Source: CBDFNC01 sp965249895 (lineage in GTDB: Bacteria; Pseudomonadota; Gammaproteobacteria; Enterobacterales; CBDFNC01). From it: a stretch of 64,000 nt of DNA. The DNA is taken from the NCBI GenBank assembly GCA_965249895.1, contig CBDFNC010000005.1, positions 2,914,001 through 2,978,000 of the forward strand. Reading direction: 5' to 3'. The position numbers were made by a program, and so were the translations under genes. Below are positions 25,917 through 34,760 of this stretch, piece after piece. Under the pieces are notes generated by a model that made no database searches, was not told where the DNA came from, and worked only from the letters and a program-made list of their open reading frames with translations. Numbering within the stretch: the stretch's first letter is position 1; each line of letters begins with the position of its first letter.

Positions 25917-25988
25917 ATGGAACTTATCATCAAAGAATGGAAGCTACTTGGGTTTATTATGCTGTTGTTCCTACTTACTTTTTTTTAG
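25917..25988 (+). CDS. 23-residue single-pass membrane peptide
   Basis: A short frame (MELIIKEWKLLGF followed by IMLLFLLTFF) with GGAG 10 bases upstream of the ATG and a strong hairpin 6 bases after the stop. The peptide has a short charged start and about 15 consecutive hydrophobic residues, the form of known bacterial small membrane proteins. It matches no family I know. The ribosome site, compact hairpin and isolation make it more than a chance frame, but no conservation could be tested. Confidence 0.45.
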   Translation: MELIIKEWKLLGFIMLLFLLTFF

Positions 25989-25994
25989 TTTATT

Positions 25995-26022
25995 GCAGTA
26001 ACCAAGCTAGCCTGGTTACTGC
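25995..26022. terminator. Hairpin after the small membrane peptide
   Basis: Perfect 10-base arms GCAGTAACCA / TGGTTACTGC around an 8-base loop, close behind the peptide stop. No T-run follows, so it is a stable hairpin rather than a textbook terminator. Confidence 0.6.
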
Positions 26023-26113
26023 ACCTAAAACGCTTGCATTTACTCCATAAAACCACCTAAGGTTGCCGTTAAAGTGGATACGTCAACAGGCAGTTGACTA
26101 AGGCAAGCGTCGT

Positions 26114-27052
26114 ATGGAAAAACTAAAAATCTTATCCCAGCTGTTATTAGCCGCTGGATTGCTGGCCCTGTCTATTGCCATTGTTTCGTTCACATTGGAA
26201 GTCAGTAAAGTTCGTCAAGATTTACCTGCGGTGATAGCTCAACTGGATAGTCTGGTGGAAAAGCTGGAGCCTGCCGTAAATTCGGTGGAACAGATCGGCC
26301 AGAAGATCCCTTCCATAGTCGCTCAAATTGAGCAGGTTCAACGGCACATCCCGGCTATCTTGGCTGAAGTCGCCGAAGTGCGCCATACCATTCCAAGTAT
26401 TCTGGCCGAGTCCAAATCCATCCGACAAGACATCCCTCAGGTACTAACACGCGTGGATAACACTCTGACCCAGGCGCCAAATCTGCTAGCAGAAGTTGAA
26501 AACGTTCGCTTAGCCCTGCCCGCCGTGAGTAAAAGCCTGGACAAGGCCGCACAGTCGATTAACCAGGCTTCGGTGGAAGTTGCCAAGCTCACTCCGCAAA
26601 TCCCTGGCATTTTAAAAGAGCTAGAACAGGTCCGACTGGCCGCACCACAGATTTTGGTTCAAGCAAATCAACTGGTGGTAAATGCCAAAGATATTGGTGC
26701 GGAAGCAGGTCAAGGCGCGGTGGAGGGCATTATAGGTGGAATATTAAGAAGCCCATTTAGCCTGGTTTCTGGGTTAGGCGATAGTTTAAGTAGCAGATTG
26801 GGGATCAAACAAGGAACCGGATTAACTGAGGATGATTTAGAGCTGGTAAGCAAAGCCACTGAACTATTAGTGACCTCGGGTAAAATCGGTGACTCACAAA
26901 GCTGGAAAAACAAAGATAACGGCAACAGTGGTCTGGTTAGCCTTAAGAACAGGTACAAAAAGTCAGGCAAACTTTGTTACGATTTTGAACAAACTGCCCG
27001 TTCAAAAAAGTCCAGAAAAATAAAATCTGATTTTACTTATTGTGTCGATTAG
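26114..27052 (+). CDS. Membrane-anchored helical-repeat protein
   Basis: A 312-residue protein of no recognised family. Residues about 7-28 form one membrane segment (LLLAAGLLALSIAIVSFTL). From about 30 to 190 there is a run of degenerate helical repeats of about 15-20 residues with a recurring V-R-x-x-I/L-P-x-I/V-L pattern (VRQDLPAVI, VRHTIPSIL, IRQDIPQVL, VRLALPAV, VRLAAPQIL), which suggests a long rod outside the inner membrane. After a glycine-rich GAVEGIIGGI segment, the C-terminus (KLCYDFEQTARSKKSRKIKSDFTYC) resembles the tail of 17-kDa surface-antigen proteins. AAGG lies 10 bases before the ATG. The role is unknown; a structural or envelope-spanning part is the best guess. Confidence 0.7.
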   Translation: MEKLKILSQLLLAAGLLALSIAIVSFTLEVSKVRQDLPAVIAQLDSLVEKLEPAVNSVEQIGQKIPSIVAQIEQVQRHIPAILAEVAEVRHTIPSILAESKSIRQDIPQVLTRVDNTLTQAPNLLAEVENVRLALPAVSKSLDKAAQSINQASVEVAKLTPQIPGILKELEQVRLAAPQILVQANQLVVNAKDIGAEAGQGAVEGIIGGILRSPFSLVSGLGDSLSSRLGIKQGTGLTEDDLELVSKATELLVTSGKIGDSQSWKNKDNGNSGLVSLKNRYKKSGKLCYDFEQTARSKKSRKIKSDFTYCVD

Positions 27053-27087
27053 ACTTCTGCCCATTAGAAAAACCCGCAGAGAGTGTT

Positions 27088-27693
27088 ATGTGTCGAATCT
27101 ACCTGGTGCGTCATGGGGAAACCCACTGGAACGTCGCTCAAATATTACAGGGACAAAAGGATGGTGAGCTAACCGACAAAGGCATAACCCAGGCCCAGTC
27201 TACCCAGAAAAGATTTAGCCAACACAAGCTGGATGCCATCTATAGCAGCGATCTTAAACGAGCCAAACATACCGCTGAGGTTATAGCGCAGGGACACGGC
27301 AAAAATGTGATTGGTGAACCCAGATTAAGGGAAACCCAATTTGGTTCGTTAGACGGGAAAAAAATCACAGACATGACCGCCGAAGAAGAGTACCAGCTGG
27401 AACGGTTGTATTCCGGCACTCCTGGTTACTGCATCCCCGGCGGTGAAAGCCTTGAACAGGTGCAAGCCAGGGTAATGGGCTGCCTGCACCAAATAGCCAC
27501 CGAGTGTAAGGGCAGAACCGTGCTAGTGGTCAGTCATGGAATGGCCATCTCACTGGCCCTACAGTCGATACTGGGCATTCCCGTCACCGGCCCCCGTAAC
27601 TTCAGCCTGCACAATTGCGCCGTCAATATTATAGATGTAGAAGGTTATCAGTGGACACTGGAAACCCTGGGAGACACCAGCCACCTGGTTTAA
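27088..27693 (+). CDS. Histidine phosphatase (phosphoglycerate-mutase-like) family protein
   Basis: A 201-residue member of the two-step histidine phosphatase superfamily. The start at 27088 (MCRIYLVRHGETHWN) places the catalytic RHG at residues 8-10, as usual; the earlier in-frame start lies inside the previous gene. The second catalytic histidine is in VVSHGMAIS. Size and the SDLKRAKHTAEVIA motif fit the GpmB/CobC/PhoE group, which hydrolyses small phosphate esters in the cytoplasm. The substrate cannot be told from sequence. It follows the helical-repeat gene by 35 bases and may be co-transcribed. Confidence 0.85.
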   Translation: MCRIYLVRHGETHWNVAQILQGQKDGELTDKGITQAQSTQKRFSQHKLDAIYSSDLKRAKHTAEVIAQGHGKNVIGEPRLRETQFGSLDGKKITDMTAEEEYQLERLYSGTPGYCIPGGESLEQVQARVMGCLHQIATECKGRTVLVVSHGMAISLALQSILGIPVTGPRNFSLHNCAVNIIDVEGYQWTLETLGDTSHLV

Positions 27694-27898
27694 TAACTGT
27701 TGTGGAAAAACAAAACCGCTAATGGAGCAAACCTGACTTACTGATAACCACTCATATCCAGAATAACAGTAAGCACCAACTTACTTTAATTGGCTTTTTG
27801 AATATAAGGGAATTAAACCGTACATATATTCCTATTCTCTTAAGGCTAAGATCGGACGTTTAGCTTGCTTTGAGAATGGTGGCTGCACATCAGACGAT

Positions 27899-28821
27899 CT
27901 ATTTTTCTTGATTGAGTCTCAGGGTAATTTCTTTAAGCCGAGTTAATCCTTGTAGTGCGGCTGGCAGCATAATAGCCGCCTCAGCATATTCCCACGAGTA
28001 GGTGACAACAGAAAATAACTTACCCGCTGAGATATCGGGTAAACCCGCGCTCAGCCAAAGGTTCGATGTCATATAGAGAGCTATAAAAGCGAAAATCAAC
28101 CCATACACTATGGCTTCACAGTCAGAGATGTGTATTTCACAACGCCTTAAATAATTTAAATGCTGATGTAACCTAGGCCTCCTGTTTTCACTCAGTATCT
28201 TGACCTGGCGGCGGAGTTTAAGCGGAAAAACTTTTGATGAAAAAACGCATATGAAACTGACATAGCAATAACAAGCAGCACCGCACTAATAGCCAGGTTG
28301 ACACTGAAAACAGCAAGCACACAAATAGCTACCGATAGTTGTATCAGGGCTGTAAATATCTCAGGGGCACATAGCCAGGTTATGAAAACAGCAAGCACAC
28401 AAATAGCTACCGATAGTTGTATCAGGGCTGTAAATATCTCAGGGGCATGTATTTCCAGAAAATCTACCAACTCTCTGGCAAGGCTTAAGCGTGCATTTCG
28501 GGTGGAGACGGGTAAAGCTTGATTGCGACTCTCCAGCTCTGCAGCAAGCCTGACTCGCACAGTGCCGTAAATCCGGGTATCCACTATGCGTCTTACTACT
28601 GAAATTGCCGTAAGTGCAAGGAAAATGCCGGCCAACTCAAATAATTTACCCGAATTCCCCTTAAGCAGCTCATCTATGGTAAAGCCAATAAACAATGGGA
28701 TAAGAGCCATTAGCGCATTTTCAAACAACACTAATATCCAGGTAATAGCGATCTTTCTTTTAAATGTTATAACTAACTGCTTAAGGCCTAACTTTCCGTT
28801 TAAGATCATCTGCTGGTCCAT
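27899..28821 (-). pseudogene. Frameshifted ABC_membrane_3 protein with internal duplication
   Basis: Remnant of a gene for a six-helix ABC-transporter membrane domain without ATPase (ABC_membrane_3 type). The first frame runs from 28821 (MDQQMILNGKLGLKQLV) to a stop at 28192 after FFRLNSAARSRY. The second frame carries the expected continuation: read from about 28210 it gives RRQVKILSENRRPRLHQHLNY and goes on without a stop through YGLIFAFIALYMTSNLWL to 27899. A single frameshift near 28200-28215 would join them into about 307 residues. In addition, a 26-residue membrane helix is exactly duplicated in the first frame, which would upset topology. Either the gene is dead or there is a sequencing error at the frameshift; the duplication favours decay. 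A YheO-type regulator lies directly upstream. Confidence 0.75.
28305..28447. repeat. 65-bp perfect direct repeat (period 78 bp)
   Basis: Bases 28305-28369 recur exactly at 28383-28447. An extra shared 11-mer (ATAGCCAGGTT) lies before each copy, at 28289 and 28371. The 78-base period keeps the reading frame of the ABC-type membrane gene and doubles one transmembrane helix. Confidence 0.95.
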
Positions 28822-28868
28822 AAATACAACGACCTGACCAGGCTAACAAACGGGATATTAACTTAACC

Positions 28869-29558
28869 TTAACTCTCTGCTTTTAACTTTCTGATATAGA
28901 GATAAACTGTATGCTTAGAGATATTTAACCGTTGGGCAAGTATATTAATGGCATCCTTGATATCGAAAATCCCCTGAGCATGTAAGTCCACAACTATCTG
29001 TTTGTTCTTTGCATTATTGGCTAAGTCGTGGCGCTTGTTCACTGCTCTAATAGTGTCCTCAATGGAGGAGTTAACCAGCTCTTCCACACTGCTGGTAAAG
29101 TTTTCCTGCTTTTCTTGCCGTGGACTCTGCATTAGCTCAGAAGCAAAATCAAAAAACGACGCCCCCAGGTTTAAGTTGATACAGAGTAAACCTATAACTT
29201 TATCCGCCGGGTTTCGTATGGCTATGGTAATTGAACGCAGCATAGCGTCGTCTTTCGATTTGGAAAAATAAACCTGGGTGAAACCTTGCTCTGCTTGGGT
29301 AATGTTTTTAAGCGTGGACAACGCCAGTTCGGAGATAGGCGCACCTTCGACTCCGCCGGCGCTATACCCATTGGCAATCTGGATAACTGATTTGTCCAGG
29401 TTTTCCAGTGAATGCAGGATCACCTCACAGTGTTTACCCAGCAATTCAGCCAACCCTTGGACGGTTGGCTTGTAGGAGGCCAGGAGCTGCCTGTCAGAAT
29501 CACTAAACAGCCGATCTTTAGTCAACTCATGCTCCGCTAGTTCGAGTTCTTGCAACAC
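28869..29558 (-). CDS. YheO/DauR-like PAS-HTH transcriptional regulator
   Basis: A 229-residue regulator. The N-terminal YheO-like PAS domain lies at about residues 20-130 (VQGLAELLGKHCEVILHSLENL; IRNPADKVIGLLCINLNL) and a C-terminal helix-turn-helix at about 180-225 (INILAQRLNISKHTVYLYIRKL). This matches the YheO/DauR family, which controls small catabolic or transport operons. The start is a GTG at 29558 with GAGAGG upstream; no ATG is available. It reads toward the broken membrane-protein gene 47 bases downstream and probably formed an operon with it. Its ligand is unknown. Confidence 0.85.
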   Translation of the reverse strand: MLQELELAEHELTKDRLFSDSDRQLLASYKPTVQGLAELLGKHCEVILHSLENLDKSVIQIANGYSAGGVEGAPISELALSTLKNITQAEQGFTQVYFSKSKDDAMLRSITIAIRNPADKVIGLLCINLNLGASFFDFASELMQSPRQEKQENFTSSVEELVNSSIEDTIRAVNKRHDLANNAKNKQIVVDLHAQGIFDIKDAINILAQRLNISKHTVYLYIRKLKAES

Positions 29559-29740
29559 CTTACTACCTCTCGATGATTATCCGGCATAATTGATGGTAAA
29601 TAATAACGCTCCCAATAAAAAAATCTGTGATCTATACCAAGCGATCTAACCAGCCTTAGCAGATAAGATCCCGCTCAACAATGGATTTGATTCCGGCAAT
29701 ACTATAATTCTCTTATAGCGCCCGTTAATCGGAGTCTTTT

Positions 29741-30169
29741 ATGTCAGGTTACAAACATATTCTGGTAGCCGTGGATTTGTCTGAGGACAGTCGGGCACTG
29801 CTACAAAAAGCCGCCAACCGGGCGAGGTTGGATCAAGCCAAGCTTTCTGTTATTCACATTGATGTGAGCCTTAACGAACTTTATACCGGGATGATAGATA
29901 TGGATATGGGGTCCATTGAGGAGAAACTCACCGAAGAAGCGAATCAACTGCTGGACAGGTTAACCCTGGATTTTGACTATCCTCTCGAGCGAAGGTTAGC
30001 CACTTGTGGCACTATGCCGGACGGCGTGATCGATGTCGCTAAACAGTTAAATGCAGATCTAATTATTGCCGGTCATCACCACAGCTTTTGGAGCTCTATC
30101 GGCTCTCAGGCAAAGCAGTTAATGAATTCCGCCTGCTGTGACCTGCTGATCGTACCATTAAAAGAGTAA
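29741..30169 (+). CDS. Universal stress protein, UspA family
   Basis: A single-domain universal stress protein of 142 residues. It starts with the family pattern YKHILVAVDLSEDSRALLQKAANRA and ends with ADLIIAGHHHSFWSSIGSQAKQLMNSACCDLLIVPL, corresponding to the ATP-binding G-x2-G-x9-G-S/T region but with the glycines poorly kept, as in UspA proteins that do not bind ATP. It is cytoplasmic, usually dimeric and induced in stationary phase or stress. It lies divergent from the YheO-like regulator and next to rsmJ, the same neighbourhood as E. coli uspA. Confidence 0.92.
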   Translation: MSGYKHILVAVDLSEDSRALLQKAANRARLDQAKLSVIHIDVSLNELYTGMIDMDMGSIEEKLTEEANQLLDRLTLDFDYPLERRLATCGTMPDGVIDVAKQLNADLIIAGHHHSFWSSIGSQAKQLMNSACCDLLIVPLKE

Positions 30170-30329
30170 CCTGTTATAAATCAGTTGGTTTACAGAGGTT
30201 TTTCTCTAGCTCCGACATCTTCCATTTACAAAATGTTTTTTCTTTTTTCATACTTTCTTAAGGCTTTTCTACTGAAACTCATTTCTGTCATATAAATGAA
30301 ACAGTGTACTTCTCCCATGCGCCCAAAAT

Positions 30330-30506
30330 ATGGACATTTTAAGGCAAAGATATGGGTATAACCTTGTTTGCTGCCCTATCCTCTGTACTGCTGTTGTACT
30401 TGCTTGTGTGCCGGCCTTAACCTTGTTACGCAGCGCCGGTCAAATCAAGGCAGAAACCGAAGCGATCATTAGCGCCCTGGATAACCCAACTACTTCTGAG
30501 GGATAG
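30330..30506 (+). CDS. Possible 58-residue hydrophobic small protein
   Basis: A short open frame (MDILRQRYGYNLVCCPILC...ISALDNPTTSEG) overlaps the 3' end of rsmJ on the other strand by 17 bases. The middle is hydrophobic and the tail has normal codon choice. A second frame opens at 30352 with AAGG 8 bases upstream and encodes a cleaner membrane segment (MGITLFAALSSVLLLYLLV), but stops at 30420. The two together look like one small membrane protein broken by a frameshift; alternatively only one is used. Low certainty. Confidence 0.3.
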   Translation: MDILRQRYGYNLVCCPILCTAVVLACVPALTLLRSAGQIKAETEAIISALDNPTTSEG

Positions 30507-31251
30507 CCGCGTTGACATAAACATCGAAGCGGTTTTTTTTAGTTTCTATGCTCATGCTGGGCTTTTGGTTGTTTAACCAGGGAGCATAGTCAGGGCGCTT
30601 GACTACCACACGGTACTTTGCAGCCCCTAGGGCAACAGGCAATAAACTGTCAGCATCCATATCCGGCCCTACCAGATGCTGGAATACACGCATCTCTTTT
30701 TTCACCAGGGCGCTTTTTTGCTTATGGGGGAACATAGGATCCAAGTAAACCACATCGGCTGTCGCCTGACTTAACCACTGACTTCCTGCCTGGTGAACCA
30801 GGGACATACGATCTTTGACCCAGCCGCCGATTTCTGGATCCTGCTGGGCTCTGAGTAAACCATCCTCCAGCAATGCCGCTACCACAGGTGAGCGTTCCAC
30901 CATAGTGACTTTGCAGCCTAAGGTTGCAAATACAAAGGAGTCACGACCCAGGCCCGCCGTAGCATCGATAATCTGCGGCTTAAAAGCCCCTTTAATACCC
31001 ACAGCCTTGGCTATTGACTGACCTTTGCCACCACCAAATTTACGCCTGTGTGCTGAAGCCCCACCGACAAAATCAACGTAAACCGCACCTAACTTAGTTT
31101 CGTCCAGCTTCCTAAGCTCCAGGCGCTCGGCAGTTAATACCAGGCCCAGCGGCTGTTCACTTTGTTCGCTTAGCTGGCTAAAGCCCCAACGCTGTCGTAA
31201 CTCTTCTGCTTGAGCCTGAAGGCAATCTTGTTCGGCAATAAGTGGGATCAC
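30490..31251 (-). CDS. rsmJ: 16S rRNA (guanine1516-N2)-methyltransferase RsmJ
   Basis: RsmJ, 253 residues, the expected length. Family motifs visible: VDFVGGASAHRRKFGGGKGQ near residue 80, the SAM-binding IIDATAGLGRDSFVFATLG near 114-132, and the catalytic strand VVYLDPMFPHKQKSALVKKEM near 166-186. It methylates N2 of G1516 in 16S rRNA in the cytoplasm. In E. coli rsmJ follows prlC directly; here three genes (two c-di-GMP proteins and a channel) lie between them on the same strand. Confidence 0.95.
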   Translation of the reverse strand: MIPLIAEQDCLQAQAEELRQRWGFSQLSEQSEQPLGLVLTAERLELRKLDETKLGAVYVDFVGGASAHRRKFGGGKGQSIAKAVGIKGAFKPQIIDATAGLGRDSFVFATLGCKVTMVERSPVVAALLEDGLLRAQQDPEIGGWVKDRMSLVHQAGSQWLSQATADVVYLDPMFPHKQKSALVKKEMRVFQHLVGPDMDADSLLPVALGAAKYRVVVKRPDYAPWLNNQKPSMSIETKKNRFDVYVNAAIPQK

Positions 31252-31328
31252 AGATATTCAGATTAGGAAGTTAGATCGCGATAATAACAAAATTCTACGG
31301 CGTTTTAAGCAATAATCTGGCTAACTAA

Positions 31329-31343
31329 AGGGAGCAGCTCCCT
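31329..31343 (-). terminator. Weak terminator after the 31.4-34.5 kb GGDEF/EAL gene
   Basis: AGGGAG-CAG/CTG-CTCCCT hairpin with 6-base arms, followed on the - strand by TTTAG. It lies 22 bases after the stop codon. Short and only weakly T-rich. Confidence 0.4.
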
Positions 31344-31364
31344 GCATAAACTTCGCGGCCTAAC

Positions 31365-34300
31365 TTATTCCATCGCCATGGATACCAGGGCCATCATCTC
31401 AATAGGCATAGGTTTACCCAGGTGATAACCCTGAGCCAGATCGACGCCTATTTCATTGAGTTTGGTCATCACCCTTTCATTTTCCACGCATTCTGCTATG
31501 GTCTTTTTCCCCATCAATTGACTGACTTCATTGATACTGCGCACCATAGCAAAGTCCATCGGATCGTCGGCTATATCACGCACAAACAAGCCGTCGATTT
31601 TCAGGTAGTCCACAGGCAAGCGCTTCAGATAACCAAACGAAGACAAGCCGGTACCGAAGTCATCCAGGGCCAGTTTACAGCCCAGCTTCTTCAGTTCTTT
31701 CAATAGATAGGATGCATGGCTGAAGTTGGCTATGGCGACCGTTTCGGTCACTTCAAAACAGATCTTATTTAACGGAATGCCAGAATCTGTCAAGGCTTCC
31801 ACCAGGTATTTAACAAAATCTTTATCTCCGATGGATTGACCGGAAAGGTTTATTGAGCAGAGGTCCAGTTTGGTCAGATGATCCGGGTGCCCTTTTAGCC
31901 AGCTCAGGGTTTTGTTGATAATTAGGCGATCCAGTTTATCCGCCAGATTATAGTTCTCTGCCGCAGGGATAAATAACCCAGGTGGCGCCAGCTTACCATT
32001 TTCGTCGATCATCCGCGTAAGCACTTCGTAGTGAAGGTACTCATGCTCGTCATCGCCAACCATTTTAATGGGTTGGGCATAAAGGCAGAACCTCTCTTCC
32101 CTCAGCGCCTCCTGCACCTTGTTCACCCACTGCATTTCACCGTGACGACGCTGCAACTCTTGATCGTCCTGCTTATATACGTGCAGGCGGTTACGCCCCT
32201 CATCCTTAGCGGCATAACAGGCGCTGTCGGCGCAGCTGAGCACATACTGACGGTTACCGCTTTCCCGGTTAATTTCCACCAGGCCGATACTCACCCCCAG
32301 GGAAAAGGTTTTTTCCTCCCAGATAAAATGATGCTGGGCAATTGCCCCTATCACCTTATTGGCGTATACAATGGACGATTCCGGTGAGCAATTCGGGATC
32401 ACCACGCCAAACTCATCACCACCTAATCGGGCTAATAACACTTCCTCTGGCAGGCTATCGGTAAGCAGGTTAGCCAACTGCTTTAACACCTCGTCGCCGG
32501 CACTGTGGCCACAAGTATCGTTAATGACCTTAAACTGGTCCATATCCAGATACATAAGCGCGAAGATCATATCTTTATCTCGCGCATGTGAAATATACTG
32601 CTGTAACTGCTCTTCGAAGAAGCTACGGTTGGACAATCCGGTCAGGTAATCGTGAGACGCCTGATATGTCAGCTGCTTAGACAGTTCTCTTTTTTCCGTG
32701 ATGTTCTCACACACCAGGAAGAACTGATTTTTACCCGGAACCTTACGGGTTGCCTCATTGATCCATAAACTCTCTCCAACCTTGGGCTGATATTGGATTT
32801 GCCGGCTTAGCAAACCTTCAGGATCTTCGGCGCAAGACTTAAGGTAATCAATCTGTTGTTGTAAGCCATTGCCGTTTTGATGCAATATGCTGATATTCTT
32901 GCCTACCAGCTCGTCCGGCTCATAACCCAATAACAAACTGCCAAATCTATTACAAGAAAGGATCAGACCCTGGGCATTCAGGGTGAGTAACATAGACGGA
33001 TTTTCGTCATGGAGTAATCTGTACCTGGCTTCACTTTCCCTTAAGTTTTCTTCCGCTTTTTTAATACTGCTGATATCCCGTCCTTCCAGCAGGATCATTT
33101 CCGTACTGCCGTCATCTCCCTTCACCGGCTTCAGCGACAAGTCCACCACCACTTTCCTCTTGTCATGAGCCATGTGAAAAGTTTCAAAGCGGACAAAATC
33201 CCCTCTTTCCACCATATGGATAGCGGAAATTATTCTCTGTTGTTCTTCTCCGGAATGGCTCCACCAGGGCGTTTCCCATATGGTTTTACCGAATACATCC
33301 ATTTCCTTGGCGTCAATCAGGGTTAATGCAGCCTTGTTGACCTGGATCACATTACCATGTCCGTCGAGCAAGATAATAAACTGGAATGCTTCCTGGAAAA
33401 GGGCGCTAAACCTGGTTCTGCTTGCTCTTAACTCGGATTCAATACGCTTTTGTTTCAGTAAGTTAAACTGCATCGCCACTATGATCAGGCACAAGGCCAG
33501 CATAATCACGATAACCAGGAAAAAATTATCCCGGTAATTCTCGAACACGTTTTCGGGTTTATTGATCACCAGGCTACCACTCGGCAGCTCGTTTTCCGAA
33601 ATGCCCCAGCGATCCAACTGGTTCTTATCAAACATATACTTATTCGGACTTTTTACATCTATGGGTATGGCTTCTACCGGTACACCATGGAGTATATCCA
33701 GAGCTTTACGAGCCGCCTTTTCCCCCTGGGAAAATCCGCTCGCCATTAAACCACCCACCAACCCATATCCTAGGGAATAATCCCAGACACCAAAGATAGG
33801 TACCTGAGCCACTTCAGATAACTGGCTGATGGCATCGTCATATTCTATATATTCCCCATCCTTATCGCGTAAGAATAAGGTATAAAAAATAATGGCATTG
33901 CCCTCAACCTGAGCGATCTTTTGCTTCAGAGAGAGAAATGTTTCGTCGTTAAGCACATGAATTTTTGGATAAAACTGAGACTTCAACGTTTCAATTTCAG
34001 TCTGAATTTGCTTGCCAGTAACCGTATTGTCCACCACCACGTAGATATGTCGGGTATTGGGGGTCAAGGTCAAAGCATTCGATATACTGCCGTAAAGATC
34101 TACCGATTCAATCACTCCGGTGACTTTCTCCATATCGTCAATCAAAGCCGGGGTAAAGTTATTGATCCCGGTAAAAACGATAGGGGTATTGGGAAATAAT
34201 CTGTCCCCGTACTTCCTGGCCAGGGTTAATGCATTGTTGTCTGACACGATAACCACATCAAACTGACGGCGGGAAAATTTTCTTGCGAAAGCCTCGGCAA

Positions 34301-34544
34301 GCAGCTCCATATACTCGTCACTAAAGAAGCGCTTACTATCAAGATAGGAAACATATAAGGAGACTTTTTGCTCGCCCAGTATAGACTCGATCCCCGATTG
34401 GACATCTTTGGTCCACTTAAAGCCCTGATGGTACGAATGCAACACCAGTACTTCCGGTTGCTTTGCTTTAGCTTGAAAACTAAATAGCAGACAAAAAAAC
34501 ACCAGGGCTACTCCCAGCATTTTCGCTATTCCTTGAGATACCAT
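31365..34544 (-). CDS. GGDEF-EAL protein with periplasmic substrate-binding-like sensor
   Basis: A 1059-residue c-di-GMP protein. The ATG at 34544 is preferred over a TTG at 34553. After a signal-like segment (MLGVALVFFCLLFSFQAKA) a periplasmic ABC-substrate-binding-type domain (about residues 30-310: EVLVLHSYHQGFKWTKDV, PIVFTGINNF) is followed by a membrane helix near 340-360 (FFLVIVIMLALCLIIVAM). Two PAS domains (about 375-490, 505-620) precede GGDEF and EAL. The active-site motif GGDEF is intact near residue 705 (LARLGGDEFGV) and the EAL motif reads EVL near 841 (HYEVLTR), a common active variant; DDFGTGLSS is present. It is a potential bifunctional cyclase/phosphodiesterase reporting an extracellular ligand. 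Confidence 0.92.
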   Translation of the reverse strand: MVSQGIAKMLGVALVFFCLLFSFQAKAKQPEVLVLHSYHQGFKWTKDVQSGIESILGEQKVSLYVSYLDSKRFFSDEYMELLAEAFARKFSRRQFDVVIVSDNNALTLARKYGDRLFPNTPIVFTGINNFTPALIDDMEKVTGVIESVDLYGSISNALTLTPNTRHIYVVVDNTVTGKQIQTEIETLKSQFYPKIHVLNDETFLSLKQKIAQVEGNAIIFYTLFLRDKDGEYIEYDDAISQLSEVAQVPIFGVWDYSLGYGLVGGLMASGFSQGEKAARKALDILHGVPVEAIPIDVKSPNKYMFDKNQLDRWGISENELPSGSLVINKPENVFENYRDNFFLVIVIMLALCLIIVAMQFNLLKQKRIESELRASRTRFSALFQEAFQFIILLDGHGNVIQVNKAALTLIDAKEMDVFGKTIWETPWWSHSGEEQQRIISAIHMVERGDFVRFETFHMAHDKRKVVVDLSLKPVKGDDGSTEMILLEGRDISSIKKAEENLRESEARYRLLHDENPSMLLTLNAQGLILSCNRFGSLLLGYEPDELVGKNISILHQNGNGLQQQIDYLKSCAEDPEGLLSRQIQYQPKVGESLWINEATRKVPGKNQFFLVCENITEKRELSKQLTYQASHDYLTGLSNRSFFEEQLQQYISHARDKDMIFALMYLDMDQFKVINDTCGHSAGDEVLKQLANLLTDSLPEEVLLARLGGDEFGVVIPNCSPESSIVYANKVIGAIAQHHFIWEEKTFSLGVSIGLVEINRESGNRQYVLSCADSACYAAKDEGRNRLHVYKQDDQELQRRHGEMQWVNKVQEALREERFCLYAQPIKMVGDDEHEYLHYEVLTRMIDENGKLAPPGLFIPAAENYNLADKLDRLIINKTLSWLKGHPDHLTKLDLCSINLSGQSIGDKDFVKYLVEALTDSGIPLNKICFEVTETVAIANFSHASYLLKELKKLGCKLALDDFGTGLSSFGYLKRLPVDYLKIDGLFVRDIADDPMDFAMVRSINEVSQLMGKKTIAECVENERVMTKLNEIGVDLAQGYHLGKPMPIEMMALVSMAME

Positions 34545-34760
34545 AGGGGCCAATCTAATGCACTATGCTTCCTGTATGTTGGGAAAGCAGATTACTCCGG
34601 CGCTAAGTACGGCGTCAACCGACATGCGAGAGTTTGTGATCACAAGAGTGATAATGTCCGAATTATAGGCCATATAATGTACAGCTCAGAAAACTAAAGC
34701 GCCTACTGGCAAATAGCTGGCTCTTTTTACAAAGGAGCCTCCCTCTACAGTCGCTGGACA

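Noticed and set aside
28298..28837. + strand frames across the duplicated region
   Set aside because: Their repeated sequence only reflects the 65-bp direct repeat in the opposite membrane-protein gene.
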